Positions 45,480 to 55,885 of a DNA stretch of 64,000 nucleotides are shown here, piece by piece. The stretch's first letter is position 1, and every line of letters begins with the position of its first letter. The stretch covers positions 186,001 to 250,000 of the forward strand of contig DASUCV010000002.1 of NCBI GenBank assembly GCA_036275915.1. Direction: 5' to 3'. The notes beneath the pieces are model-generated. The model ran no database searches. It was not told the origin of the DNA and saw nothing but the letters and a program-made list of their open reading frames with translations. A program made the translations under genes and the position numbers. The stretch is from Candidatus Polarisedimenticolaceae bacterium (GTDB taxonomy: Bacteria > Acidobacteriota > Polarisedimenticolia > Polarisedimenticolales > DASRJG01).

Positions 45480-48335
45480 ATGCCGCTCTGGAAGAAGCTC
45501 GTCCTCGGGGCTGCGGCCCTCGTCGCGGCGTTCGCCCTCCTGGGTTTCTTCGTGGCGCCGCCGCTCGTGAAGGCCCGCCTCCTCCGGGAGATGTCGAAGC
45601 GCCTGAACCGCGAGGTCTCGGTCGGGAAGGTCTCCGTCAACCCGTTCGAGCTGTCGATGGTCATCCACGACCTCAAGATCCTGGACAAGGACGGGAAGCC
45701 CTTCGCGTCGTGGGATCGCGCGGAGTTCAACTACCGCTTCACCTCGCTCCTCTCGCACGACTACGTCTTCGACGCGCTCACCTTCGAGGCGCCGTACGCG
45801 CGTTTCGTCATCAACGAAGACGGGTCGCTCAACATCGACGACCTCCTCCGCATCTTCCGGGCGACGCCCTCGACGGAGCAAGCCGGCCCGCCGTCGGCTT
45901 GGCGCTTCGAGACCGTGCGCGTGACCGGCGCGCGCATCGGCTTCACCGACCGCCAGCGCTCGCCGGTCTTCGAGACGACCGTCGGGCCGTTCGAGCTCCA
46001 CCTCGACCGGTTCAGCACGAAGACGAACAGCGAGGCGCCGTACGGGTTCGAAGGGAAGACCGAGTCGGGTGAATCCTTCTCTTGGCACGGGCAGATCACG
46101 AGCAATCCGCTCCGCTCGAGCGGGGAGCTGACGCTCTCGGGGATCAAGCTCCCGAAGTACCGGCCGTACTATGAGACGGGGCGGCCGTTCCGCGTCCTCG
46201 AGGGCACGATCGCGCTCAAGGCGGCCTACAACGCGGTGTGGACCGACACGGAGCACGTTCTCCGAGTGCACGGCGCGGATCTCTCGCTCACCGACGCGCT
46301 CATCGGCCGCCCGGAGGTGGCCGAGCCGGACATCACGGTGAAGTCGCTCACGATCGAAGGAGCGGACGCCGATCTGCTCACGCATGCCGCGAAGATCGAC
46401 GCGATCACGCTCGACGGCGGGCACATCCTGATCGAGAACGATCCGGCGCACGGCGGTGTGAACCTCCATCAGATGATCCGGCCGTATCTCGAGACTCCGG
46501 TGGCGCCGACACCGGGGCCTCCCGGGCCACCGGTGCCGTTCTCGCTCGGCACGCTGACGGTCAAGAACGTCACCGTCGACGCGGCCGACCTGACGCCGGC
46601 GCGTCCGTTCAAGGTCCAGGGCCACGACGTCGCGCTCACGGTGAAAGGGCTCGACAACAAGCCCGGCACCCTGTGCCCGACGACGCTTTCGGCCAAGTTC
46701 GGCGACGCGGGAACCGTCGACGTCACGGGGACCTTCGCTTCCGATTTCCATCACGGAGACCTCGACGTCGAGGTGAAGGACGTCGCGATCGCCCCGACAG
46801 ATTCGTACATCGACCCTGTCGCCCGGGTGCGCCTGGCGAGCGGGACCGTGGGAGCGAAGGGCCACGTCGCCTTCGACCGGCCCGACGTCGGCGACATGCA
46901 CTTCGCCTACAAAGGCGATCTGCGAGTCTACGACGTGGCAGTGACCGGCGCCGAAAACGGCCAGCCCCTTTTCAAGATGGCCGGGCTGAAGATCGCGCCC
47001 GCCGAGGTTCATCTCAACCCCACGAGCGCGAAGATCGGCGAGATCAGCGTACGGGGGCCGCGTCTCGCCGTCGGCATCCTCCCGGACAAGACGATCGACT
47101 TGATGAAGGTCCTCGTCACGGCGGATGAGACCGCGCCCGGGAAGGCGGTGGCGACGGAAGCACCGAAACCGCTGCCGCCGGTCACGATCGACACGCTGCG
47201 CCTCGACGACGGGTCGATCCGCATCGACGACCGCTCGCTCGAGCCGAACGTCGCGATGACGCTGACGAAGGTCGCGGGGACCGTCAAGGGGATCTCGACG
47301 CAAGAGCTGGCCCGCGCGAACGTCGACATCGCGGCGCTGTGGGACGGCGTGGCGCCCGTCAAGATGCAGGGGCAGATCAATCCGATCGCGCGGAAGGACT
47401 TCACCGACCTCAAGATGACGGTCGGGGGCGTCGATCTCGTCGCCTTCTCCCCCTACAGCGGCAAGTACGTCGGTTACGGCATCGGCAAGGGCAAGATGGC
47501 GGCGGACCTTTCTTACAAGATCGCCGAGCGGAAGTTCACCTCCGAGAACGTCTTCACGATCGACCAGTTCGAGCTTGGGCCGAAGGTCGAGTCCCCCGAC
47601 GCGATGCATCTCCCGATGAAGCTCGCCGTCGCCGTGCTGCGCGACAAGAACGGCCAGATCGTGCTCGACGTCCCCGCCGAGGGAAGCGTCGACGATCCGG
47701 AGTTCCGCTACGGCAAGGTCATCATGCGCGCGGTCGTGAACGTCCTCACGAAGGTCGTCACGTCGCCGTTCCGCCTTCTCGCGGGCGCGTTCGGCGGCGG
47801 CAAGACCGAGAACATCGAGTTCCAGGTGTTCGAGCCCGGAAGCGCGGACCTGGCCGACAGCGAGAAGCAGAAGCTCGGGATCGTCGCGAAGTCGATGGCC
47901 GAGCGCCCCGAGCTGTCCGTCTCGATCGACGGCGACGCCGACCCCGCCGCCGACGCCGGCGCGCTCGCGAAGGCGCGCGTCGCCTCGCTCGTGCGGATGG
48001 CGAAATGGAAGGCGACGGGAGGTGCTTCGGCCGACGACGTCACCGTCGCCGCCGACGAGTACCCGCGCTGGCTCCAGGCGGCCTACGACGCCGCCGTCCC
48101 GCCGCCGTCGGCGCCACCGGCCGTGCCGGCGACCGTGGATGAGATGGAGTCCAAGCTGGCGGCGACGAAACCGGTCACCGCGGACGACCTTCGCGCGCTC
48201 GCCGCCGAGCGCGGCAAAGCCGTCCGCGACTACCTCGTCGAGACCGGCCAAGTCGACGCCACCCGTCTCTTCCTGAGCGACGAGACGAAGCCGGATCGCC
48301 CGCCCGCCTCGCGCGTCTGGCTCGACCTCAAGTAA
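45480..48335 (+). CDS. DUF748 / AsmA-like envelope protein
   Basis: 951 residues: one N-terminal membrane anchor ('LVLGAAALVAAFALLGFFVAPPL'), then a very long beta-strand-repeat periplasmic body of the DUF748/AsmA kind ('LKARLLREMSKRLNREVSVGKVSVNPFELSMVIHDL', repeated 'LRLDDGSIRIDDRSL', 'VDLVAFSPYSGKYVGYGIGKGKM'). The end ('VFEPGSADLADSEKQKLGIVAKSM...RVASLVRMAKW') has an OmpA-like flavour. AsmA-like proteins are thought to bridge lipids to the outer membrane; the substrate is unknown. TAACTT lies six bases before the ATG. Confidence 0.88.
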   Translation: MPLWKKLVLGAAALVAAFALLGFFVAPPLVKARLLREMSKRLNREVSVGKVSVNPFELSMVIHDLKILDKDGKPFASWDRAEFNYRFTSLLSHDYVFDALTFEAPYARFVINEDGSLNIDDLLRIFRATPSTEQAGPPSAWRFETVRVTGARIGFTDRQRSPVFETTVGPFELHLDRFSTKTNSEAPYGFEGKTESGESFSWHGQITSNPLRSSGELTLSGIKLPKYRPYYETGRPFRVLEGTIALKAAYNAVWTDTEHVLRVHGADLSLTDALIGRPEVAEPDITVKSLTIEGADADLLTHAAKIDAITLDGGHILIENDPAHGGVNLHQMIRPYLETPVAPTPGPPGPPVPFSLGTLTVKNVTVDAADLTPARPFKVQGHDVALTVKGLDNKPGTLCPTTLSAKFGDAGTVDVTGTFASDFHHGDLDVEVKDVAIAPTDSYIDPVARVRLASGTVGAKGHVAFDRPDVGDMHFAYKGDLRVYDVAVTGAENGQPLFKMAGLKIAPAEVHLNPTSAKIGEISVRGPRLAVGILPDKTIDLMKVLVTADETAPGKAVATEAPKPLPPVTIDTLRLDDGSIRIDDRSLEPNVAMTLTKVAGTVKGISTQELARANVDIAALWDGVAPVKMQGQINPIARKDFTDLKMTVGGVDLVAFSPYSGKYVGYGIGKGKMAADLSYKIAERKFTSENVFTIDQFELGPKVESPDAMHLPMKLAVAVLRDKNGQIVLDVPAEGSVDDPEFRYGKVIMRAVVNVLTKVVTSPFRLLAGAFGGGKTENIEFQVFEPGSADLADSEKQKLGIVAKSMAERPELSVSIDGDADPAADAGALAKARVASLVRMAKWKATGGASADDVTVAADEYPRWLQAAYDAAVPPPSAPPAVPATVDEMESKLAATKPVTADDLRALAAERGKAVRDYLVETGQVDATRLFLSDETKPDRPPASRVWLDLK

Positions 48336-48342
48336 CGAGTCG

Positions 48343-49062
48343 ATGCCCACGCTCAAGACACTCGACAGGATCCTGTCGCAGTTGGGCGTGGGATCGCGCA
48401 CCGAGGCCCGCCGGTGGATCGCGGAGGGACGCGTCAAGGTCGGAGGGCGCGTCGTGCGCGACCCCGACACCTGGCTCGACCCGATGCGGGCGAAGATCGC
48501 GCTCGACGGCCGGCCGCTCGTGCGCGCCGAGCGCATCCACCTCCTCCTGTACAAGCCGAAGGGCTACGTCACGACGTACCGCGACCCGCAAGGCCGCAAG
48601 ACGGTCTACGACCTGCTCCCGCCGGACAGCGGTTACCTCTTCCCGGTCGGCCGGCTCGACCTCGAGACGAGCGGCCTCCTCGTCATGACGAACGACGCGC
48701 CCCTCGCCGAACGACTGACGAACCCCGAGCACGAGGTCCCGAAGACCTACCTCGTCAAGGCGTCGCGGCAGCTCTCGGACGAAGAGCTCGAGAAGCTCGC
48801 GCAAGGCGTGGAGCTGAAGGACGGTCCGACGCGTGCCGCAGTGGTCACGCGCCTCCGGAACCCGGGCGGGCGCACGGTCTTCGAAATCACGCTGAAAGAG
48901 GGACGGAACCGTCAGGTCCGGCGGATGGTCGAGGCGCTCGATGCGAAGGTCTTGAAGCTCGTGCGGATCGCGATTGGGGACCTGAGGATCGGCGATCTTC
49001 CGATCGGAAAGACGCGCCCTCTGACGGCGGACGAGGTGCGGCGGCTCTCGCGCCCCGGTTAG
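48343..49062 (+). CDS. Pseudouridine synthase, RsuA/RluB family
   Basis: 239 residues: S4 RNA-binding domain (about 3-50, 'LDRILSQLGVGSRTEARRWIAEGRVKVGG') and the catalytic domain with 'FPVGRLDLETSGLLVMTND' (catalytic Asp in GRLD), 'KTYLVKA' and 'EGRNRQVRRMVEALDAKVLKLVRI'. It isomerises a uridine in ribosomal RNA; which subunit cannot be decided here. It follows the DUF748 gene by seven bases. Confidence 0.95.
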   Translation: MPTLKTLDRILSQLGVGSRTEARRWIAEGRVKVGGRVVRDPDTWLDPMRAKIALDGRPLVRAERIHLLLYKPKGYVTTYRDPQGRKTVYDLLPPDSGYLFPVGRLDLETSGLLVMTNDAPLAERLTNPEHEVPKTYLVKASRQLSDEELEKLAQGVELKDGPTRAAVVTRLRNPGGRTVFEITLKEGRNRQVRRMVEALDAKVLKLVRIAIGDLRIGDLPIGKTRPLTADEVRRLSRPG

Positions 49063-49679
49063 AAGCCGACCGTCACACCGGCTTGGACACGCCAGGGGCT
49101 GTCGTACGCGCGGTACGGATCGTTCGAGTTGTAGCTGAAATCGTACAGCGCCGAGAAATACATCGCCGCCTTGCCGCCTACGGGAACGGCGTAGCCGGCA
49201 CCGGCCAGGAACGCGTTGTAATCCGTGCGGTGCTTCTGGTTGAAGACGTCCAGGTATTCGTAGTTCGTGTACTGATAGTCGCTCTCGAGGAAAAACGTCC
49301 GGAAGACCCGGAAGCGGGCGAAGAGCGTCCCGCCGTAGCTGGTCGAGTTGAAGCTGGGCGAGTACCGGCTGTCGTTCGTCCACTGATAGAAGAGCTGCGC
49401 GCCGACGTCGAAACGCGGCACGACGTGGTAGCCGACGAGCGGCGCGACCGAGATCGTGTCGACCGTGCCGAACGTCGCGCCGACGCCGCCTCCGAAGAAC
49501 CACTTGCTCGGGCCCGCATGCTGGGGCGGCGGAGCCGTCTCCTGTGGCGCCGGGGCGGGCGCCGGTGTCGGAGCCGGAGCCGGCGTCGTGGGAGGCGGGA
49601 CCGGCGGCGGGGCTTGCGCCCGGGCCGCAAAGGTCGCCATGAACAGGATCGAGCCAAGGAGCAAGCCGCGCATTCTCAT
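49059..49679 (-). CDS. Outer-membrane beta-barrel with proline-rich linker
   Basis: 206 residues: signal peptide ('MRMRGLLLGSILFMATFAARA'), a Pro/Ala-rich linker (about 23-58), and an eight-strand-like barrel (about 60-206) ending in Phe ('RVQAGVTVGF'). Aromatic, Tyr-rich strands ('YQYTNYEYLDVF') fit an OmpW/OmpX-like or 'porin family' barrel. No function is assigned. Four-base convergent overlap with the pseudouridine synthase gene. Confidence 0.75.
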   Translation of the reverse strand: MRMRGLLLGSILFMATFAARAQAPPPVPPPTTPAPAPTPAPAPAPQETAPPPQHAGPSKWFFGGGVGATFGTVDTISVAPLVGYHVVPRFDVGAQLFYQWTNDSRYSPSFNSTSYGGTLFARFRVFRTFFLESDYQYTNYEYLDVFNQKHRTDYNAFLAGAGYAVPVGGKAAMYFSALYDFSYNSNDPYRAYDSPWRVQAGVTVGF

Positions 49680-49693
49680 CCGCGGAGTCTACC

Positions 49694-52600
49694 TCAGTGC
49701 GCGACGGAAACCGCCGCCCCCACGATGACTTGCCGGTTCTGGCTCGAGTGCGTCGCGCTCGCCGTGTCGGTCCCGCTGGCGGTTTCCGCGTGCTGGGCGG
49801 TCGTGCTGTTGCTCGACGAGAGGCTCTGGTCGGTCCCCTCGGTCCAGCCGTTGTTCCAGGTGAACGATCCCGGGTTGCCGCTCATCGCCGCGGCAATCGC
49901 CATCCCGTCGGCGGTCACCGCGACGGAGGTCGGCAGCGGGTTCGGGGTCGCCGCGGGAGTCTGGTTGACGCTGCTCGCCCCGATCGGCGCGGTCTGGTCG
50001 ACGTTCTTGAGGACGACCGCCGCGTAGCTGGGCTCCGTCGGCGCCGTCCCGCCCCAGGTGACGGTGAAGGTGGTCCCCGTCGCGGCGGCGATCCCGCTCT
50101 CCTTGAGGTACCAGAGCTCGATCCGCGCGACCGTCGTCGTCCCGGTGACGACGCCGTCGATCCTCGTGAGCGCCTGGCCGCCGAAGGTGACCGCGCTCAC
50201 GGGAACGTCGGCGGCGTTCTCATAGCCGACCATGAAGACGAGGAGGCGATCGGCGCCCGCCCCCGCCGCGTGCGTCAAGCCGGTCGTCCAGGCGTCGGCG
50301 AGCGCCGTGACGCACGCGTCGCCGACACCGTTGCCGTTCGAATCCTGCTGTCCGGGGTTCGCGACCTTCTTGCAGTTGTCGCAGGCGTCGCCGACCTGGT
50401 CGCCGTCCAGATCGGCCTGGTTCGCGTTCGCGACCGTCGGGCAGTTGTCGACGTTGCCGCAGATCCCGTCGCCATCGACGTCGTTCAGAGGATCTGCCGG
50501 GCACGCGTCGCACGCGTCGCCGAACGCGTCCCCGTCCTGATTCGCCTGGTTCGCGTTCGCCACCGTCGGGCAGTTGTCGACGTTGCCGCAGATCCCGTCG
50601 CCGTCGGCGTCGTTCAGAGGATCGAGCGGACAGGGATCGCAGGCGTCGCCGAAGGCATCGCCGTCCTGATTCGCCTGGTTCGCGTTCGCCACCGTCGGGC
50701 AGTTGTCGACGTTGCCGCAGACCCCGTCGCCGTCGACGTCGTTCAGAGGATCGAGCGGACAGGGATCGCACGCGTCGCCGAAGGCATCGCCGTCCTGATT
50801 CGCCTGGTTCGCGTTCGCCACCGTCGGGCAGTTGTCGACGTTACCGCAGATCCCGTCGCCGTCGACGTCGTTCAGAGGATCTGCCGGGCACGCGTCGCAC
50901 GCGTCGCCGAGCGCGTCGCCGTCCTGGTTAGCCTGGTTCGCATTCGCCACCGTCGGGCAGTTGTCGCAAGCATCGCCGACGCCGTCGAGGTCAGCATCCG
51001 CCTGGTCGGCGTTCGCGATCGCGGGGCAATTGTCGACGGCGCCGCAGACGCCGTCGCCGTCCTGGTCATTCGCGGCGTCGGCCGGGCAGGCATCGCACGC
51101 GTCGCCGAGATGGTCGCCGTCGGCGTCGGCTTGATCGGCGTTGGCGACCGTCGGGCAGTTGTCGACGTTTCCGCAGATTCCATCGCCGTCGGCATCGTTC
51201 AAGGGATCGAGAGGGCAGGCGTCGCACGCGTCGCCGAGCGCGTCGCCGTCGGCGTTGGCCTGACCCGGGTTCGCGATCGAGGGGCAGTTGTCGCAGGCAT
51301 CCCCGATGCCGTCGCCGTCCGCGTCGGCCTGGTCGGCGTTGGGGACCATCGGGCAGTTGTCGATGTTTCCGCACACGCCATCGCCGTCGGCATCGTTCAA
51401 CGCATCCAGAGGACAGGCGTCACACGCGTCGCCCAGCGTGTCACCGTCGGCGTTCGCCTGGCTCGCGTTCGCGACGGTCGGGCAGTTGTCGACGTCGCCG
51501 CAGATTCCGTCGTGGTCGACGTCGTTCAGCGGGTCGGCGGGACAGGCGTCGCACGCGTCGCCGAGCGCGTCGCCGTCCTGGTTCGCCTGGTCCGCGTTCG
51601 CGACGGACGGGCAGTTGTCGACGTCGCCGCAGACACCGTCGTGATCGGCGTCGTTCAGCGGGTCATGGGGACAGGGATCGCACCCTGAGGTCAGGCCGTC
51701 TCCGTCAGCGTCGATCTGTTCCGGATCGGGAGCGAGCGGGCAGGCATCGCACGCATCCCCCACCCCGTCGCCATCGCTGTCGGTCTGGAGCGGGTCGGCG
51801 ACGGCGGCGCAGACGTCGGCGAGATCGGGTACCCCGTCGCCATCCTGGTCGGCCGCGGGGTTCGAGGAGCACACGCTCGCCGGCGTGCGCGAGCCGAAGT
51901 CGCTCGTGCCGAGCGAGCCGTCTCCGCACGAGTTCCGGCCGGCGATCAGGTAGTAATAGAGCTCTCCCGGCGCAGGGACGTCCGGATCGGCGACCGACTT
52001 CGACGTCACCGAAGCGATGACGCACTGATGGTCGTAAGCGAACGGCCCGCCGGGAGTGATGACCCCGCGATAGACGCCGTAGATGTGCCCGCCGGCCGAG
52101 CCGCTCCAACGCAGGGTCGTCTTGTCGGCGTCGATGGAGACGCTGGACACTTCCCCGGGAAGCGCGTGCGTCCCGCGCTCGCGCGGGGCGCAGTCGTTCG
52201 CGTTGGCGAAGCCGTCGCCGTCCACGTCGGTGTCGCAGGCGTCTCCGATGCCGTCGCCGTCCTCGTCCGCCTGCGTGGGATTGGCGACGGTCGGGCAATT
52301 GTCGACGTTCCCGCACACGCCGTCGCCGTCGGCGTCGTTCAGCGGGTCGGCCGGGCACGGGTCGCAGGCATCGCCGAATGCGTCGCCGTCCGCGTTCGCT
52401 TGGGTGGGGTTCGGGACCGTCGGGCAATTGTCGACGTTGCCACAGACGCCGTCCCCGTCGGCGTCGTTGGCCGGGTCGTTCGGGCAGGGATCGCAGGCGT
52501 CGCCGAGCGCGTCGCCGTCGGCGTTCGCTTGCGTCGGGTTCGCGACCGTCGGGCAGTTGTCGCACGCGTCGCCGAGCGTGTCCGCGTCCGAGTCGGTCTG

Positions 52601-54622
52601 CGTCGGATTCGCGACCGTGGGGCAGTTGTCGCAGGCGTCTCCCTTTCCATCACCGTCGCCGTCGGCTTGGCTCGGGTTCGCGACCGTCGGGCAGTTGTCG
52701 CAGGCGTCGCCGAGCGAGTCGCCGTCCGAGTTCGTCTGCGTCGCGTTGGCGACCGTCGGGCAGTTATCGCAGAGATCGCCTTTTCCGTCGTGGTCGCCGT
52801 CGGCTTGGCCCGCGTTCGCGATCGCCGGGCAGTTGTCGCAGGCGTCTCCCTTGCCGTCGCCGTCCGTATCGACCTGCGAGGCGTTGCTCACCGTCGGGCA
52901 GTTGTCGCACGCGTCGCCGAGCGGGTCGCCGTCCGAGTTCGTCTGCGTCGGGTTGGCGACCGTCGGGCAGTTGTCGCAGGCGTCGCCTTTGCCGTCGCCG
53001 TCGGCGTCGGCCTGGTTCGCGTTCGCGACGGAAGGACAGTTGTCGATCGAGTTCGGGATCCCGTCGCCGTCGTCGTCGGGAGGCGGCGAGATGCGAAGGT
53101 CGTACGACCCGTACTGCATCAACGAGCCCGAGCGTGTGACCCGGACGTAGAACGTCGCCGTGCTCGTCGCCGTCCAGGTGATGAGCGACGAGGGATCGCC
53201 CGACGCCCGGTCGTTGTTCGACGCGAGCTTGCTCCCTCCGGCGTTGTAAACGTCAAGGATCGTGTCGCACCCGGACAGGAGGTTCAGGGTTTCGATCGTG
53301 TACTGGAAGCCGTTGACCGCGGGAAACGAGAACCAGTCGATGTCGGCGGTCGTGCTGCCGGAATGATCGCCCGCGTCGCGGAACAGGGTGAGGTGGATGA
53401 GCGACCCGTTCGCCGGGATCGCCTTGGCCGCGCTCTGGGTCTCGTTCGGCTCGTAGGCGTCGGGAAAGAAGTCGATCTGGCAGCCGTCCGAGAAGATCGA
53501 CCTCATTCCGGCGAACTGGCCGTTCGAGACCGGCGGCGCGAACCAGCCGTCCCAGTAGTCCTCCATCGTGATCTGCGACCGGCCGGGAAGCCCCGTCGTC
53601 ATCACCGCCCAGTGCATGGAGTCGGGAAGCGCGAGCGTGTCGATCGGTGTGTCGTCGACGCCGGGGGTGAAATCCGCGGTCGACGCCGAGTCGATGATGT
53701 CCCAGAGCGCGGTCTGGACCGAGACCTCGCTCGTGTCGCCGCTACATGCGTACTGCGACTCGGTTTCGAGGTCGAACCAGAGCACGACGTGACCGGGACC
53801 GAGCCCTGCATCGGTGCGCACGTAGAGGTTCGGATGGGGCAGGCTGAAGTGCTGGCGGATCGCACCGCTGAAGAAGGACGCGTGCCCCTCCTCCCACGCG
53901 AGCCGGGCGTCCTGGTTGCAGTCGGAGAGCGAGTGGCTGCCTCCCGGATTGCTCGTCGCGGAGTACGCAAAGACGGCGTAGTGCCCGAACTCGTGGAGGA
54001 CGACCGAGTCATCGTAGCCGCCCGTGTCGCGCATCCCGATCGTCGTCGAGGTCGTCGCCGAGCTGCTGACGCCGCCGTTCAGCTCCCACTTGATCGTCAG
54101 CGGATGCGACGCGTCGGGCCGGGCGCCATTCAGAAACTTGAGGTAGTCGTCGCCATAGACGCCCATGTCGTACAGGTTGAACGCCTCGCCGCCGGCGTTG
54201 ATCGCGGCGATCAGGGTGCCGAAGTTGACGTTCGTGGTCGACGTGTGGCCGTTGATCGTCGAGGAGGCAATCGAGTAGACGGTGCTGCCGTTGTTCTGAG
54301 TGACCTTGAGGAAGAGGTCTGTGGTCTTGGTCGAGCGCGTCAGCGCCCGGACGAAGATCTTCCGCGTGCTCGAGTCGGTGACGGTGAACGAGAACGCGCC
54401 GCTCGCGTTCGTCGCGCCGGAGCCGATGACGGCGCTCGAGGTCGCGTCGACGACCTCGATGTCGACGAAGCGCGCCGGAAGCACCGGCTCGACGCCGGTG
54501 AAGCCGGTCTGGTCCCACTCGCGGTCGCGGTACTGGATCGTCCCCGATGCCGTCCAATTCGCGGCAGCCGGGACGGCGGCGAGGAAAGCGACCGCCGCCG
54601 CGATGACGATCCGACGCATCAC
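49694..54622 (-). CDS. Giant secreted TSP3-repeat protein with metalloprotease-like head
   Basis: 1642 residues. Signal peptide (about 1-21); an N-terminal domain (about 22-395) with HEFGH at 210-214 and WEEGHASFF near 243-251, the ligand layout of gluzincin zinc proteases; a PPC domain (about 397-510, '[15 protein letters not shown]'); TSP3 array 1 (about 515-810); a fibronectin-like module (about 815-905, '[13 protein letters not shown]'); TSP3 array 2 (about 915-1440); and a C-terminal beta domain (about 1440-1642). Most array units are DxDxDG calcium loops with Cys pairs. GTG 54622 overlaps the stop of the upstream gene. Probably cell-surface or released, calcium-stiffened. Confidence 0.88.
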   Translation of the reverse strand: MMRRIVIAAAVAFLAAVPAAANWTASGTIQYRDREWDQTGFTGVEPVLPARFVDIEVVDATSSAVIGSGATNASGAFSFTVTDSSTRKIFVRALTRSTKTTDLFLKVTQNNGSTVYSIASSTINGHTSTTNVNFGTLIAAINAGGEAFNLYDMGVYGDDYLKFLNGARPDASHPLTIKWELNGGVSSSATTSTTIGMRDTGGYDDSVVLHEFGHYAVFAYSATSNPGGSHSLSDCNQDARLAWEEGHASFFSGAIRQHFSLPHPNLYVRTDAGLGPGHVVLWFDLETESQYACSGDTSEVSVQTALWDIIDSASTADFTPGVDDTPIDTLALPDSMHWAVMTTGLPGRSQITMEDYWDGWFAPPVSNGQFAGMRSIFSDGCQIDFFPDAYEPNETQSAAKAIPANGSLIHLTLFRDAGDHSGSTTADIDWFSFPAVNGFQYTIETLNLLSGCDTILDVYNAGGSKLASNNDRASGDPSSLITWTATSTATFYVRVTRSGSLMQYGSYDLRISPPPDDDGDGIPNSIDNCPSVANANQADADGDGKGDACDNCPTVANPTQTNSDGDPLGDACDNCPTVSNASQVDTDGDGKGDACDNCPAIANAGQADGDHDGKGDLCDNCPTVANATQTNSDGDSLGDACDNCPTVANPSQADGDGDGKGDACDNCPTVANPTQTDSDADTLGDACDNCPTVANPTQANADGDALGDACDPCPNDPANDADGDGVCGNVDNCPTVPNPTQANADGDAFGDACDPCPADPLNDADGDGVCGNVDNCPTVANPTQADEDGDGIGDACDTDVDGDGFANANDCAPRERGTHALPGEVSSVSIDADKTTLRWSGSAGGHIYGVYRGVITPGGPFAYDHQCVIASVTSKSVADPDVPAPGELYYYLIAGRNSCGDGSLGTSDFGSRTPASVCSSNPAADQDGDGVPDLADVCAAVADPLQTDSDGDGVGDACDACPLAPDPEQIDADGDGLTSGCDPCPHDPLNDADHDGVCGDVDNCPSVANADQANQDGDALGDACDACPADPLNDVDHDGICGDVDNCPTVANASQANADGDTLGDACDACPLDALNDADGDGVCGNIDNCPMVPNADQADADGDGIGDACDNCPSIANPGQANADGDALGDACDACPLDPLNDADGDGICGNVDNCPTVANADQADADGDHLGDACDACPADAANDQDGDGVCGAVDNCPAIANADQADADLDGVGDACDNCPTVANANQANQDGDALGDACDACPADPLNDVDGDGICGNVDNCPTVANANQANQDGDAFGDACDPCPLDPLNDVDGDGVCGNVDNCPTVANANQANQDGDAFGDACDPCPLDPLNDADGDGICGNVDNCPTVANANQANQDGDAFGDACDACPADPLNDVDGDGICGNVDNCPTVANANQADLDGDQVGDACDNCKKVANPGQQDSNGNGVGDACVTALADAWTTGLTHAAGAGADRLLVFMVGYENAADVPVSAVTFGGQALTRIDGVVTGTTTVARIELWYLKESGIAAATGTTFTVTWGGTAPTEPSYAAVVLKNVDQTAPIGASSVNQTPAATPNPLPTSVAVTADGMAIAAAMSGNPGSFTWNNGWTEGTDQSLSSSNSTTAQHAETASGTDTASATHSSQNRQVIVGAAVSVAH
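50401..50960. repeat. 129-bp in-frame tandem repeats inside the TSP3 array
   Basis: The landmark GCAGTTGTCG recurs at 50441, 50570, 50699, 50828 and 50957, exactly 129 bases (43 codons) apart, with near-identical sequence between copies. They encode the 43-residue double TSP3 unit and point to recent duplication or gene conversion. Confidence 0.85.
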
Positions 54623-55125
54623 GGCGCCTGTCCACCCTGCTCGGCCGGGTACTCGAGGACGTCCCCGCGGAGGACCCCGGCGGGCCCAGGATGGCCGAGG
54701 GTGATGCCGACCCCTTCACGAACGGGTAAACCGCCGGCCCGCCCGGTGACGGTGAAAACGAGCATGCCGCCCCCGGTCCGCGGCTCGGTGACGTCGAGGT
54801 CGAAGATCACCGCGCGGCCGGCGGCGAGCGGGCCGAGGAGAAGGCCGGCGGACGGCCACCCGCCCGCCACAGGCAGCCCGGCGACGACCGTCGGATGGAT
54901 CGCCACGGCCGACGCAGGGGGGACTGCCGCGGCGAGCTGGGCGTCGTCGAGGGCAACGACCGTCGTGACGATCAGCCGGAGGACCTTCGTCGAAGAGCCG
55001 TCGGCACCCGGCATCCACGCGTATCGGAACGAGACGCGCCCGTCGGGCTCATGGGCACACGGAGACCGGCTGGCGAGCAGAAGCGTTGCCAGTGCAAGAG
55101 ATAGAAGGATCGGCCGACTTCTCAG
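54619..55125 (-). CDS. Small secreted protein of unknown function, start codon uncertain
   Basis: The frame reads a signal peptide ('[18 protein letters not shown]') then about 140 residues of beta-rich sequence ('[10 protein letters not shown]', '[16 protein letters not shown]', '[13 protein letters not shown]') ending at 54619, overlapping the giant gene's GTGATG start. The only in-frame ATG (55014) lies after the signal peptide, and no ATG, GTG or TTG exists between it and the upstream TGA; CTG 55125 is the best candidate. If ATG 55014 were used, the protein (131 residues) would lack export. Probably co-transcribed and functionally tied to the TSP3 protein. Confidence 0.6.
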   Translation of the reverse strand: MRSRPILLSLALATLLLASRSPCAHEPDGRVSFRYAWMPGADGSSTKVLRLIVTTVVALDDAQLAAAVPPASAVAIHPTVVAGLPVAGGWPSAGLLLGPLAAGRAVIFDLDVTEPRTGGGMLVFTVTGRAGGLPVREGVGITLGHPGPAGVLRGDVLEYPAEQGGQAP

Positions 55126-55134
55126 GAGCCCACC

Positions 55135-55165
55135 CCAAGGCGTGACGGTTCGGATCCCGTCTTGG
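55135..55165. other. Hairpin upstream of the small secreted gene
   Basis: Inner stem GACGG/CCGTC (55144-55148 with 55157-55161) and outer stem CCAA/TTGG (55135-55138 with 55162-55165), in the 127-base gap between tag and the secreted gene. It could end the tag transcript or shape the leader of the next gene; there is no T-run. Confidence 0.35.
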
Positions 55166-55252
55166 AGGAACTTACGGTCTCGTCATTACGCTCGCCGGAC
55201 AAAGTTTTTCTACTAAGAGTATTGAAGTCTGCTGGCGGAAATCGTGCGGACT

Positions 55253-55879
55253 TCAGCGCCGCTCGTGCTCGCGCCGCAGCCTCTCGACGCGCGCCCTCAT
55301 CGCGCACCCTTCGAGGTGGTCGTTGACGAGCCCCATCGCCTGCATGAAGGCGTAGACGGTCGTCGGCCCGACGAAGGTCCAGCCGCGGCGTTTGAGATCC
55401 TTCGAGAGGGCGACCGCCTCGGGCGGAGGCCCCGCTTTTCGGAGCGCAGCGTAGGTGATCCGCTTCGGCCGGCCGCTCAGCGGCTCGAATCGCCACACGT
55501 ACGCCGCGATCGAACCGAACTCCCCCGCCAGCTCCATCGCGCGCGCGGCGTTTCCGATCGTCGATTCGATCTTGCCGCGGTGGCGGACGATCGACGCGTC
55601 GCCGAGGAGACGGCGGACGTCAGCCGCCTTGAATCGCGCGACCTTCTTCGGGTCGAACCCGGCGAATGCGCGCCGGAACGCCTCGCGCTTGCGAAGGATC
55701 GTCAGCCACGAGAGACCCGACTGGAATCCCTCGAGGCACAGCTTCTCGAAGAGCCGCCGGTCGTCGTCGACCGGATAGCCCCACTCCTCGTCGTGGTACG
55801 CGACGTAGTCCGGCGACTCGCCGCACCAGAAGCAGCGCGACACGCCGTCGTGCGACCGGATGAGACCGTCGGAAGCCAT
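55253..55879 (-). CDS. tag: DNA-3-methyladenine glycosylase I
   Basis: 208 residues excising 3-methyladenine from alkylated DNA. Tag signatures: 'RCFWCGESPDYVAYHDEEWGYPVDDDRRLFEKLCLEGFQSGLSWLTIL' (zinc Cys/His plus helical core), 'FVGPTTVYAFMQAMGLVNDHLEGC'. Its zinc-snap C-terminal Cys/His are present ('NDHLEGCAMR'). TAACAT ends six bases before ATG 55879; this box overlaps the plus-strand -10 of the lasso cluster. Confidence 0.95.
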   Translation of the reverse strand: MASDGLIRSHDGVSRCFWCGESPDYVAYHDEEWGYPVDDDRRLFEKLCLEGFQSGLSWLTILRKREAFRRAFAGFDPKKVARFKAADVRRLLGDASIVRHRGKIESTIGNAARAMELAGEFGSIAAYVWRFEPLSGRPKRITYAALRKAGPPPEAVALSKDLKRRGWTFVGPTTVYAFMQAMGLVNDHLEGCAMRARVERLRREHERR

Positions 55880-55885
55880 CGCAGC

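Noticed and set aside
50350-53090. Regular short repeats that look at first like a CRISPR array
   Set aside because: They encode in-frame TSP3 calcium-binding repeats; spacing is by codons and 'spacers' are not unique.
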